A DNA stretch of 64,000 nucleotides from an uncultured Lachnospiraceae bacterium (lineage in GTDB: Bacteria > Bacillota > Clostridia > Lachnospirales > Lachnospiraceae), in NCBI GenBank assembly GCA_947631685.1, contig CANRMI010000007.1, positions 50,414 through 114,413 on the forward strand, read 5' to 3'. Positions 26,677-35,561 of the stretch are shown here, in pieces (positions within the stretch are counted from its first letter, which is position 1; every line of letters begins with the position of its first letter). The notes beneath the pieces are model-generated. The model worked only from the letters and a program-made list of their open reading frames with translations. It was not told the origin of the DNA and made no database searches. The position numbers were made by a program, and so were the translations under genes.

Positions 26677-27558
26677 CTAAGTTGCAAGGGTACGATTCAT
26701 ACTTCCGGAGGCATATCCTTCCAGATCCGCCGACACATAATCGAACCCGTATTCCTTAAAACATTTCACGATCCGTTCCCGGTTCTGTTCCTGCCAGAGC
26801 CTGTCAAGCTCCGCAGGCGGCACCTCTATGCGCGCCAGAGTACCATGGAGCCTTACCCGTACCTGCCGAAAGCCCATATCTAACAGCAGCTGTTCCGCCC
26901 TGTCCACCATACGCAGCTTTTCTTCGGTAATGGTTTCCCCGTAAACAAACCTGGACGCCAGACAGGCATAGGATGGCTTCTCCCAGGTGGGCAACCCCAT
27001 TTTCTTAGACAATGCCCGTATATCGGCCTTGGTCATTCCCGCCCGGCGCAGCGGACTCTTTACCCCCAGTTCCGCCACTGCCTGCAGGCCGGGCCTGTAG
27101 TCTCCCTCATCATCCAGATTGGAGCCTTCCGCGACATAACGCATACCGTTCTGCCGCGCAAGCGCGCCTATTTTCCGAAAGAGCGCCTTTTTGCACAGAT
27201 AGCATCTGTCAGGCGGATTCTGCGCTACTCCTTCTTCCTCAAGGATCTCCTCCTCGCAAAATACCAGCCGTATTCCCTCTTTTTGGCAGAAGCGCTCTGC
27301 CTCTTTCATCTCCCTGTCCGGAAAAAAACAGGAGCGGGCCGTCACGGCCAGCACCCTTTCTCCCAGCACTTCCTTTGCTGTCTTTAACAGGAACGTAGAA
27401 TCCACGCCACCGGAAAATGCCACCGCCACACTGCCCAGTTCCCGCAGGTACGCCTTTAGCGTTTCCTCCTTTTCCCGCAGTTCTTTTTCCCGCAGTTCCT
27501 TTTCCCGCAGCCCCTTTTCTTCCAGCCGGCTTTCAGGCCCGTTTTCTTTCCTTTCCAT
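26677..27558 (-). CDS. larE: LarE-type ATP-dependent sacrificial sulfur transferase
   Basis: This 293-residue PP-loop protein has SGGVDST at residues 49-55 and the LarE-like segments PDRCYLCKKALF (C119, C122) and KPSYACLASRF (C199). In LarE a cysteine of the latter motif, or an iron-sulfur cluster held by three cysteines, donates sulfur to the nickel-pincer cofactor. The visible Cys-x2-Cys plus C199 fits the cluster-type LarE, an inference. No larB or larC is near. The first 33 residues carry a REKEL repeat. It lies 56 bases after the Rrf2 gene. Confidence 0.85.
   Translation of the reverse strand: MERKENGPESRLEEKGLREKELREKELREKEETLKAYLRELGSVAVAFSGGVDSTFLLKTAKEVLGERVLAVTARSCFFPDREMKEAERFCQKEGIRLVFCEEEILEEEGVAQNPPDRCYLCKKALFRKIGALARQNGMRYVAEGSNLDDEGDYRPGLQAVAELGVKSPLRRAGMTKADIRALSKKMGLPTWEKPSYACLASRFVYGETITEEKLRMVDRAEQLLLDMGFRQVRVRLHGTLARIEVPPAELDRLWQEQNRERIVKCFKEYGFDYVSADLEGYASGSMNRTLAT
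27470..27529. repeat. 15-base in-frame tandem repeat inside larE 5' end
   Basis: Units of 15 bases (ttttcccgcagttcn) run from 27470, three near-identical and a fourth degenerate. They encode the L-R-E-K-E repeats at residues about 11-30 of LarE, before the PP-loop domain. The unit is a multiple of three, so copy changes stay in frame. Confidence 0.9.
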
Positions 27559-27614
27559 GGGTTTCTCCTTACGCGCGCCGCCCTGTGTGATATATTTCCC
27601 GGCAGCTGCCGGCG

Positions 27615-28049
27615 CTAAATGATATACTGATCCACATAGTCCGACTGCCAGTCCAGCAGATCCGCCAGTGTGATATTATCCACTACCTGATTGACCGCGT
27701 CGTTGATCCTGCTCCAAACCTTCGCCACCGCGCAGTTTTCGCTGTAATCACAGGAAACCGGATTTTCTCCCACGCAGTTTACCGGCGCCAGATCTCCCTC
27801 CGTCAGCCGCAGGATCATGCCCACAGTGTATTCCTTAGGCTCCTTCGCCAACAGATAGCCTCCCTGGGCTCCCCTGACGCTGCGCACATATCCCGCTCTG
27901 TTCAGGGAGGGGATGATCTGTTCCAGATATTTGTCCGATATCTGCTGCCTTTTTGCCACGTCCTTTAAGCTGATAGGCTCTCCCGTATTGTAGGTAGCCA
28001 GATCCAGCATCAGCCGCAACGCGTAACGTCCTTTTGTCGATATTTTCAT
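27615..28049 (-). CDS. Rrf2 family transcriptional regulator with Cys triad
   Basis: This 144-residue regulator has the Rrf2 winged helix (MKISTKGRYALRLMLDLA; KYLEQIIPSLNRAGYVRSVRGAQGGYLLA) and three cysteines C92, C100 and C106 in NCVGENPVSCDYSENCAVAKVW, placed like the Fe-S ligands of IscR but with wider first spacing. It therefore could sense Fe-S or redox state. Its ATG overlaps the tcdA stop codon (ATGA), so it is coupled to tcdA, with larE following. Confidence 0.9.
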   Translation of the reverse strand: MKISTKGRYALRLMLDLATYNTGEPISLKDVAKRQQISDKYLEQIIPSLNRAGYVRSVRGAQGGYLLAKEPKEYTVGMILRLTEGDLAPVNCVGENPVSCDYSENCAVAKVWSRINDAVNQVVDNITLADLLDWQSDYVDQYII

Positions 28050-28846
28050 ATTCCGCCTCCTGGGTTTCCCGTATAAACGGTCTCATTTTCTCCGATCAGA
28101 TCCTTTATGACTTCTCCGGCTATCAAAAATCCCGCCACCGGAGGCACAAAAGAGATGCTGCCCGGTATCTGCCTGCGGCAGCCAGGATTTTCCCCTGCCG
28201 CCTGTTCGCCGCCCGCCTCTTCTTCCATGGCCTGTCCCCATTCTTCTTTTACCAGGGGTTTTCGGGGGTTTTCCCTGGAATATACCACCTTGAAGCCGGG
28301 AATCCCCCGTTTTTTTAACTCTCGCCGCATCACTCTTGCCAACGGGCAGTCTTTGGTCTCATAGATGTCCGCTACCTGAAAAGCGGACGCGTCCAGCTTG
28401 TTGCCGGCTCCCATGGCACTGATAAAAGGCGTACCGCACCGATGCGCCTCCTGCGCCAGCTGCAGCTTGCCTGTCACCGTGTCAATGGCATCCACTACGT
28501 AATCATAGGCCGTAAAGTCAAACTCCCGCGCCGTCTCCGGCAGATAAAAAGTCCGATAGGCATATACCACGGCCTCCGGATTAATATCCAGTATCCTTTC
28601 CTTCGCCACATCCACCTTATAGCAGCCTAGCGTACTGGAAAGCGCGTAAAGCTGGCGGTTGATATTGGTAAGACTCACCTTGTCGTTATCGATCAAAGAA
28701 AGCGTGCCGACTCCGCCGCGTGCCAGCGCCTCCGCCACATATCCGCCTACGCCGCCGATGCCAAATACGGCCACGGAGGCTTTTTTTAATTTTTCTATAT
28801 TTTCGCTGCCGATCAACAGCTCCTCCCTGGCAAATGGGTTCTGCAT
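28046..28846 (-). CDS. tcdA: tRNA threonylcarbamoyladenosine dehydratase (TcdA/CsdL)
   Basis: This 266-residue E1-like (ThiF/MoeB) adenylating protein has VFGIGGVGGYVAEALARGGVG (nucleotide motif) and DNDKVSLTNINRQLYA. It forms cyclic t6A at position 37 of ANN-decoding tRNAs. An upstream extension to 28957 is open but the ATG at 28846 (MQNPFAREELLIG) with GGAGGAG about 11 bases before it is chosen. The stop overlaps the Rrf2 start by four bases. Confidence 0.92.
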   Translation of the reverse strand: MQNPFAREELLIGSENIEKLKKASVAVFGIGGVGGYVAEALARGGVGTLSLIDNDKVSLTNINRQLYALSSTLGCYKVDVAKERILDINPEAVVYAYRTFYLPETAREFDFTAYDYVVDAIDTVTGKLQLAQEAHRCGTPFISAMGAGNKLDASAFQVADIYETKDCPLARVMRRELKKRGIPGFKVVYSRENPRKPLVKEEWGQAMEEEAGGEQAAGENPGCRRQIPGSISFVPPVAGFLIAGEVIKDLIGENETVYTGNPGGGI

Positions 28847-28960
28847 AAAATCCGCGTCTCCTCCTGTATGGCCGTTTAATTCCCACTTATTCAGTAGGAT
28901 TATAGCACATTCTGCTGTTTCTGTAAATACCGCGGAGCGGCGCTTACATTTTTCCAATCA

Positions 28961-29005
28961 AAAACCCGTCCGGATCTCGTATGAAAATTCATCTTCCGGA
29001 CGGGT
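28961..29005 (-). terminator. Terminator after the GT39-like gene
   Basis: Arms at 28964-28974 and 28995-29005 (acccgtccgga and its complement) form 11 pairs with an inner ATGAA/TTCAT stem. On the minus strand the stem ends in GGGTTTTTGATT. It separates the GT39-like transcript from tcdA. Confidence 0.88.
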
Positions 29006-29024
29006 AATCTTATCTTATCTTATT

Positions 29025-30656
29025 TTACCGCACTGCCTCTCCGTATACTTCCTGCCGATACGCCACACCGTAACAGTCATCCGCAGGCACCGTCACATAG
29101 CCCATTCCTCTGAACATTTCCCCCATATCGTTGACTCCACGCGGATAAACGTAAACGACGGCATCCTGTTTCCGCTCTTCCTCATCTTCGGGTGGATCTT
29201 CATTCATCGCGTATCTGCCGAAACCTTTTACCACTAAAAATTCAGGATTACCCTCATACTCCACGGTTTCCATAAATTCATATGGTGATATTTTATCATA
29301 CAGCATAATGTTGGCATAGTTCAGCGCGAATACAGAGATCTCTCCGTCTGTCAGTTCCTCGGCGTATGCCAGCGCATTCTCATATCGGTACCAGTTCATG
29401 TGGGACACCGCGTTATTTCCAAAAGAATCATAATCCACCGGATACGTGGCCTGGGAATAAATATAATACCCAAAACAGCCCGCATATACACAAAGCACCA
29501 CTCCCCAAAAGGCCTTTGCTCCCTTCAGGAGCCTGCCTAAACACCATATTCCCATTCCACCGTACAGAATAATGGGAATATGGATATAGTTGACTTTATG
29601 AAAATACACATAGTCCATACTGCATCCAAGTAAAAACGCAGCTCCAAACCACAATGCCAGCAGAAAATGTACCGGCAGCTCCCGCTTTTTGAGCAGCCAC
29701 TGTACAAATACTCCAATATGGTAGAAAAGTCCCAGCAGGATAAACGGCAGAGAAATATAATAATATGAGCCGACCACCGCGTTGCTGATCCACCACCTGT
29801 CGTCATGCTGTCTGAACAGCATCACCACAAGATACATGAAACGACGTTTCAGATCCCGTAAGTGAAAGCCCATTTCACCGGTCCGCAGTGCGGGCAGCTT
29901 GGGAACAGAAAATAATCCGCCGCGAATCTCAGGAAGCAATCCAAAGTTTACTGCCAAAAACAAAAGCAGAGGTACTGCCATTATAAACAACGTCAGAAAA
30001 CACAAAAAAAATTGTCTGTTAAAATGTATTCTTTTTCTAAACAGGAGCAGGCTCAGCAAAAGAACTAGGGGAATCAAAATCCAGGTAAGCGCATAGCTGT
30101 ATAATGTCAGGCACCAGAAAATCACCGCTCCCCAAAGGCTCCTTTCCCTGCCGTTCAGATACCTGCAGAAAAAATACATGGCGATCAAAAGCATGGGTAC
30201 CGCCAGATTGGCATCCATGCCAAAGCGCGACTGCTGAATATGCCACGGATTGATCGCCAGAAGAAAGGCAAAAAATACACCCACCCATTTTGACTGGAGC
30301 ATCTCCCGGCCAAGTCCATAGGCCACAAGGATCGAGATACATCCCATAAGAGCCTGCGGCAGCCTGATCGTTTCCACCGAAACCCCGAACAACGCAAAAA
30401 AGGGCATGGTCAGATATGAATACAGCACACTCATCCCACTGCCCCAGACAGTATAATATACCGGCCGGGTATAACCAAAGGAATCTACTCCATAACGCAT
30501 CACAGCCCAGGAATTATAGGCTCCGTATGCTTCATCCTGATGCAGCCCCATGGGATTCTCTCCCAGAAACAGCAGCCTTGCAAGACTGCCGGCCGCAAAA
30601 ATGATCATCAGCCAGCATTCCGGCATCCGAATCCACTTTTTCAAACGTATCTGCAT
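29025..30656 (-). CDS. GT39-like polytopic glycosyltransferase
   Basis: This 543-residue membrane protein has about 11-12 hydrophobic segments and, in the first external loop, the acidic pair of the GT-C fold in GLHQDEAYGAYNSW. Such enzymes transfer sugars from polyprenyl-phosphate donors to protein or glycan outside the membrane. The donor and acceptor are unknown. The start at 30656 (MQIRLKKWIR), with AAAGGGA upstream, is preferred to an ATG 17 codons earlier that has no ribosome site. It stands alone between two terminators. Confidence 0.85.
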   Translation of the reverse strand: MQIRLKKWIRMPECWLMIIFAAGSLARLLFLGENPMGLHQDEAYGAYNSWAVMRYGVDSFGYTRPVYYTVWGSGMSVLYSYLTMPFFALFGVSVETIRLPQALMGCISILVAYGLGREMLQSKWVGVFFAFLLAINPWHIQQSRFGMDANLAVPMLLIAMYFFCRYLNGRERSLWGAVIFWCLTLYSYALTWILIPLVLLLSLLLFRKRIHFNRQFFLCFLTLFIMAVPLLLFLAVNFGLLPEIRGGLFSVPKLPALRTGEMGFHLRDLKRRFMYLVVMLFRQHDDRWWISNAVVGSYYYISLPFILLGLFYHIGVFVQWLLKKRELPVHFLLALWFGAAFLLGCSMDYVYFHKVNYIHIPIILYGGMGIWCLGRLLKGAKAFWGVVLCVYAGCFGYYIYSQATYPVDYDSFGNNAVSHMNWYRYENALAYAEELTDGEISVFALNYANIMLYDKISPYEFMETVEYEGNPEFLVVKGFGRYAMNEDPPEDEEERKQDAVVYVYPRGVNDMGEMFRGMGYVTVPADDCYGVAYRQEVYGEAVR

Positions 30657-30734
30657 ATGCAGTCCCTTTCCATATCTTTCTGCAGGCTGAGAAGCCAATG
30701 CCCTCATGCCCGACAGGTATCTGTTGCGTCTTCA

Positions 30735-30767
30735 CCGAAAAAACGCCTGCCCTTACAGGCAGGCGTT
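30735..30767 (-). terminator. Terminator after groEL
   Basis: Arms at 30742-30751 and 30758-30767 (AACGCCTGCC) form a ten-pair stem with a six-base loop and run into TTTTTTC on the minus strand. It closes the groESL operon. Confidence 0.93.
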
Positions 30768-30804
30768 CCATGTCTTGTCTGAAAATATTCCGGCCGCGGC
30801 CTTA

Positions 30805-32454
<1,650 letters not shown>

Positions 32455-32739
32455 TTACTGGATCACTGCCAGAATGTCATTCTGCTTTACGATGATATAC
32501 TCTTCTTCCTCGATCTTCACTTCCGTACCGGCGTATTTGGAGAAAATAACCTGGTCGCCTGCTTTGACCTCCATCTTGATCTCCTTGCCGTCCACCACGC
32601 CGCCGGGGCCTACCGCGATGACCTCTGCCTGCTGGGGCTTCTCTTTATTCTGACCGGGAAGCACAATACCGGATTTGGTAGTTTCCTCGGCTACTAACTG
32701 TTTTAATACGACTCTGTCGCCCAATGGTACTAACTTCAT
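32455..32739 (-). CDS. groES: 10 kDa co-chaperonin GroES
   Basis: This 94-residue protein has [15 protein letters not shown] and the mobile-loop region [22 protein letters not shown], complete for GroES. A longer frame begins 15 codons upstream in the CIRCE region, but the ATG at 32739 has AAGGAGG and matches the family. It forms the lid of GroEL. Confidence 0.98.
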   Translation of the reverse strand: MKLVPLGDRVVLKQLVAEETTKSGIVLPGQNKEKPQQAEVIAVGPGGVVDGKEIKMEVKAGDQVIFSKYAGTEVKIEEEEYIIVKQNDILAVIQ

Positions 32740-32773
32740 AAATGAATGCCTCCTTAGATGTATTGTGTTTTTG

Positions 32774-32800
32774 TTAGCACTCATTTTTATCGAGTGCTAA
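32774..32800. promoter_or_regulatory. CIRCE operator of groESL
   Basis: TTAGCACTC (32774-32782), nine bases, and GAGTGCTAA (32792-32800) match the CIRCE consensus perfectly. HrcA is the known repressor. It lies between the promoter and the groES start, so repression and heat induction are expected. Confidence 0.98.
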
Positions 32801-32812
32801 TTGCTAAAGCAT

Positions 32813-32841
32813 ATATTAGTTTTATATGCAGAGGTTTGCAA
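32813..32841 (-). promoter_or_regulatory. groESL sigma-A promoter
   Basis: On the minus strand TTGCAA (32836-32841), 17 bases and TAATAT (32813-32818) lie immediately upstream of CIRCE, the expected arrangement. Confidence 0.75.
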
Positions 32842-32880
32842 ACGCATGCAAAGAAAGACAGCTCTTTCCCGCATGCGTTT
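32840..32880. terminator. Hairpin between the Tyr-repeat gene and groES promoter
   Basis: Arms aaacgcatgc (32840-32849) and gcatgcgttt (32871-32880) form ten pairs with inner AAAGA/TCTTT pairing. The plus side runs into TTTTTCTCTG repeated; the minus side has only TTTG. It may end the upstream minus-strand transcript or an antisense one. Confidence 0.5.
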
Positions 32881-32967
32881 TTCTCTGTTTTTCTCTGTTT
32901 TTCTTTCGTTATCTCACTTTTAGCCAATTAATGGGATTTAATAATTATTTTAGATTCTGTTTATTTC

Positions 32968-33738
32968 CTATTTTTTGATGCTTCCGATCACATAGAAAAA
33001 CGCAACCAGCAGGGTAAAGCCATAGCCCATAAGCAGGTTGGCGCCCAGATTGCCCCAGAGCTCATAGCGGTCCATATAGGAGCCCAGATCAAAGAGCACT
33101 TCCATATAGGAAAAGCCGGAGCCGAAGCCTTCATTTAAGGCCTTCCACACCGAAAAGGCGTAAGCCGCCCAGGTGGCCGGGAAGATCACGATCAGACAGA
33201 ATACCGCGCTGATGATATTTCCGAACAGATCCTGCTTTTTGGTAAACAGCTTATAGCCATAGAGCGCCAGCACAAAGATCAGCACCGCGATCCAGCCGGA
33301 AATAAAGCCCAGACAGCCGATACCCGTCCAGACCGCCCCTCCGACCAGCGCTCCCAGCGCGGCACCTAAAACCCCCAATCCTCTGTTACTGCTTTCGATC
33401 ACGGGATTGCCTGCGTTGTACTGGCCGTTCATGTACTGCGCGCCTGCATACTGCCCGCCCGCATATTGCCCGCCGTTATACTGACTTCCCGCATACTGGC
33501 CGCCCTCGTATCCGGTACCGCCGGTATAGGGTGCCGCAGTGTACGGCGCAGCGGTGTATGGCGCTTCTGTTCCCTGCGCGCCGGCACTATAAGTACCTGT
33601 GGTATTATAGGTATTCGCGGTATTATAGGCGCCGGCTGTATTATAAGCACTCGCATTGCCGGGATCCGTATGGTATCCGCCGTTTCCGCCAGTCCCCTGC
33701 TGTCCGCTCTGGTCGTACATATTCTGATTATTATCCAT
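32968..33738 (-). CDS. Hypothetical membrane protein with Tyr-rich repeats
   Basis: This 256-residue protein starts with a low-complexity, Tyr-rich region (residues 30-110) of short tandem repeats: AYNT/TYNT units (31-50), APYTA units (59-72) and a GQYAG/SQYNG/AQYMN series (80-108). It is followed by about four membrane helices (120-165, 172-198, 225-253). No family is recognised; similar Tyr-rich, Gly-rich N-tails are seen in some Clostridia small membrane proteins. It is 15 bases after the DUF1905-like/C39-like gene and probably forms an operon with it. Confidence 0.7.
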   Translation of the reverse strand: MDNNQNMYDQSGQQGTGGNGGYHTDPGNASAYNTAGAYNTANTYNTTGTYSAGAQGTEAPYTAAPYTAAPYTGGTGYEGGQYAGSQYNGGQYAGGQYAGAQYMNGQYNAGNPVIESSNRGLGVLGAALGALVGGAVWTGIGCLGFISGWIAVLIFVLALYGYKLFTKKQDLFGNIISAVFCLIVIFPATWAAYAFSVWKALNEGFGSGFSYMEVLFDLGSYMDRYELWGNLGANLLMGYGFTLLVAFFYVIGSIKK

Positions 33739-33753
33739 CTGCTCTCTCCGTTC

Positions 33754-34425
33754 CTAATCGCATTTGATCTCCAGATAACCCAGCAGCTTGCTCATATCGT
33801 ATTCTTCCAGCACGCCCAGGTTGGGATCGTAGAATTTGCCGTCGTAGCCTACCAGATAGTGGCAGAACCTCCCCATTCTCTCCATCATGATGCAGCACTT
33901 GGGCAGCACGCAGTCGGCTCCCTCCGTGTAGGTGATGATATCCGTATGGTCGATACCGTAGTAATTGAGGGCGGAGATCACGCGCCCCATGGTGCCCTGC
34001 CATTCTCTGCAGTCCATTACCCTGATCACGTCGGCGATGGTAACGCCTGCCAGCATCGCTACGCAGGTCTGTCCACAGAGTCCGTCCTCCGGCTGGATAA
34101 TTACCTGCATACTGTCTATCTTACGGATGGGATTCTCAAAGCTGTAAGGGCTGTTCTGATCCATTTTGATCAGACTGCCGTTCACATGCAGCAGAACCTG
34201 GTGGGTTTTGGAAATATCCACTGAAACCACGTCCTTGTCCTCCAAATGGATCTCATAATTGCCTTTTTCCCTGGGCAGCAGCTCGCAGTCAATAATGTTG
34301 TTGTCCAGCACCAGATCTGCCTGGATGACCTCTCTCTGCTTGCAGACTTCCCAGATATTAAAGGGAATCTGTATCACATACCCCTGTTCCTTTTTTTCGA
34401 TCCTGGCGTTAAAAAAATACCTCAT
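33754..34425 (-). CDS. DUF1905-like N-domain fused to a C39-like cysteine peptidase domain
   Basis: This 223-residue protein has no signal peptide. Residues 3-80 fit the DUF1905 (YdeI-like beta) pattern: FFNARIEKK, IQIPFNIWEVCKQREVI, DCELLPREKGNYEIHL. Residues 105-210 look like a C39-type papain fold: Gln111, Cys117 in QPEDGLCGQTCVAML, His189 in CHYLVGYDGKFYDPN and Asp200. I do not know a described family with this pairing. Role unknown; it could bind or cleave a peptide in the cytosol. It is upstream of the Tyr-repeat membrane protein in the same orientation. Confidence 0.65.
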   Translation of the reverse strand: MRYFFNARIEKKEQGYVIQIPFNIWEVCKQREVIQADLVLDNNIIDCELLPREKGNYEIHLEDKDVVSVDISKTHQVLLHVNGSLIKMDQNSPYSFENPIRKIDSMQVIIQPEDGLCGQTCVAMLAGVTIADVIRVMDCREWQGTMGRVISALNYYGIDHTDIITYTEGADCVLPKCCIMMERMGRFCHYLVGYDGKFYDPNLGVLEEYDMSKLLGYLEIKCD

Positions 34426-34484
34426 ATCGGAAAACCTCCCAACATTTTATTGTTTTCTAAATTATAACAAATTTTACGGGTATT

Positions 34485-35360
34485 TCAATCCTTTTCCCCG
34501 CTGCAGCTCTCTTTTTTTCTTTTTCCCACCTGAGAAGGAGGAAAGCCGTACCGTTTTTTGAACAGCCTGCTGAAATGGTACACATCCTCATAGCCCACTC
34601 TGGCAGCCACCTCCTGGATACTGCCGGAAAAACCGGACTCCAGCAGCTCCATGGCTTTCTCCAGCCGGATATTGATCAAATGATGGATCGGGGTGTCCCC
34701 TACCTCGCTTTTAAAGATCCGGGAAATATAAAACGGACTTAAGTACATATTGTCCGCGATCCTGTCCAAAGAGATCCTTTCATCGTAATGATCCCCAAAA
34801 TAGTCCAGTATCTGCTCTACCACGTATTTTTTGTTGACTGACTCAAAGGAGCGCCCCTCTTTGATCTCCGCCGGCTGCAGCTGTACCTTCAGCACCAGGA
34901 GCAGCAGCTGCATCATATAGGCTTTCATCATGAAATACCGCCCCTCCCAGTCCGCGGACTGCTCTGCCTCCATGGCAGCGCAGAGTCTGGAAAGCTTCTG
35001 GCGCAGTTCTCCCTGGGTGTGGAGGATGGGTCCTTCCGAGGGAACGGGCAGCGTATTCTCGTCATAGCCCTTTAACCAGAGCTGCGCGGCTCCCACAAAG
35101 AACTCCGTGGCCTGGGTTTCCGGATTTTTCAACAGCCCCTGATGAAGCACATGGGGATTGAGTATCAGCAGATCCCCCTCCTCCACATCAAAGAATCTGT
35201 CGTCTATCCGGTAGCGGCCGCTTCCGGAGAGGATAAACGCCAGCTCTAAATGCTCGTGGGAATGATAGGACTGCTCGTCCCGCATACGCTTTCCCTTCCA
35301 GGTAAAAAGAAACGCCGGATTAAATTGTTCCTTGAAGATGCCTTCTACGTTTTCTTTCAT
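34485..35360 (-). CDS. AraC family transcriptional regulator
   Basis: This 291-residue regulator has an N-terminal cupin-like sensor (HSHEHLELAFILSGSGRYRIDD and GDLLILNPHVLHQG) and a C-terminal AraC double helix-turn-helix (ISLDRIADNMYLSPFYISRIFKSEVG; SIQEVAARVGYEDVYHFSRLFKKRYGFPPSQ). The ligand is unknown. It is divergent from a heterodimeric ABC exporter, which it probably controls. Confidence 0.9.
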   Translation of the reverse strand: MKENVEGIFKEQFNPAFLFTWKGKRMRDEQSYHSHEHLELAFILSGSGRYRIDDRFFDVEEGDLLILNPHVLHQGLLKNPETQATEFFVGAAQLWLKGYDENTLPVPSEGPILHTQGELRQKLSRLCAAMEAEQSADWEGRYFMMKAYMMQLLLLVLKVQLQPAEIKEGRSFESVNKKYVVEQILDYFGDHYDERISLDRIADNMYLSPFYISRIFKSEVGDTPIHHLINIRLEKAMELLESGFSGSIQEVAARVGYEDVYHFSRLFKKRYGFPPSQVGKRKKESCSGEKD

Positions 35361-35508
35361 ATTGTCCTTTCCACTGATCTCCCCGCCCCGAATAATGTCA
35401 TTTTATCACATTTGAGCGTCTTTTTCCATAGCGTCGTTAAATTTTCAACGTGCAAAAAACTACATGAGCGGCGCAAGATAGTTCATTTTTCTTTTTGCTC
35501 CGCTCCAC

Positions 35509-35514
35509 TATAAT
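35509..35514 (+). promoter_or_regulatory. Candidate -10 element for the ABC exporter pair
   Basis: TATAAT at 35509-35514 lies 48 bases before the exporter start. The -35 region is poor (TTTTTC at 35486), as expected for an activator-dependent promoter, but no AraC site could be defined. Confidence 0.45.
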
Positions 35515-35561
35515 CAAGGGAAAGAACCTGCAGACAGAACAGTTTTTTGGAGGATCCATCC

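Noticed and set aside
27599..27612. ccggcagctgccgg palindrome before larE as a terminator
   Set aside because: The palindrome has no loop space and no T-run after it; it may be an incidental or protein-binding site.
33410..33660. Frame-shifted plus-strand ORFs over the Tyr-repeat region
   Set aside because: The repeats produce long open frames in other phases; only the minus-strand frame has a ribosome site and continues into membrane helices.
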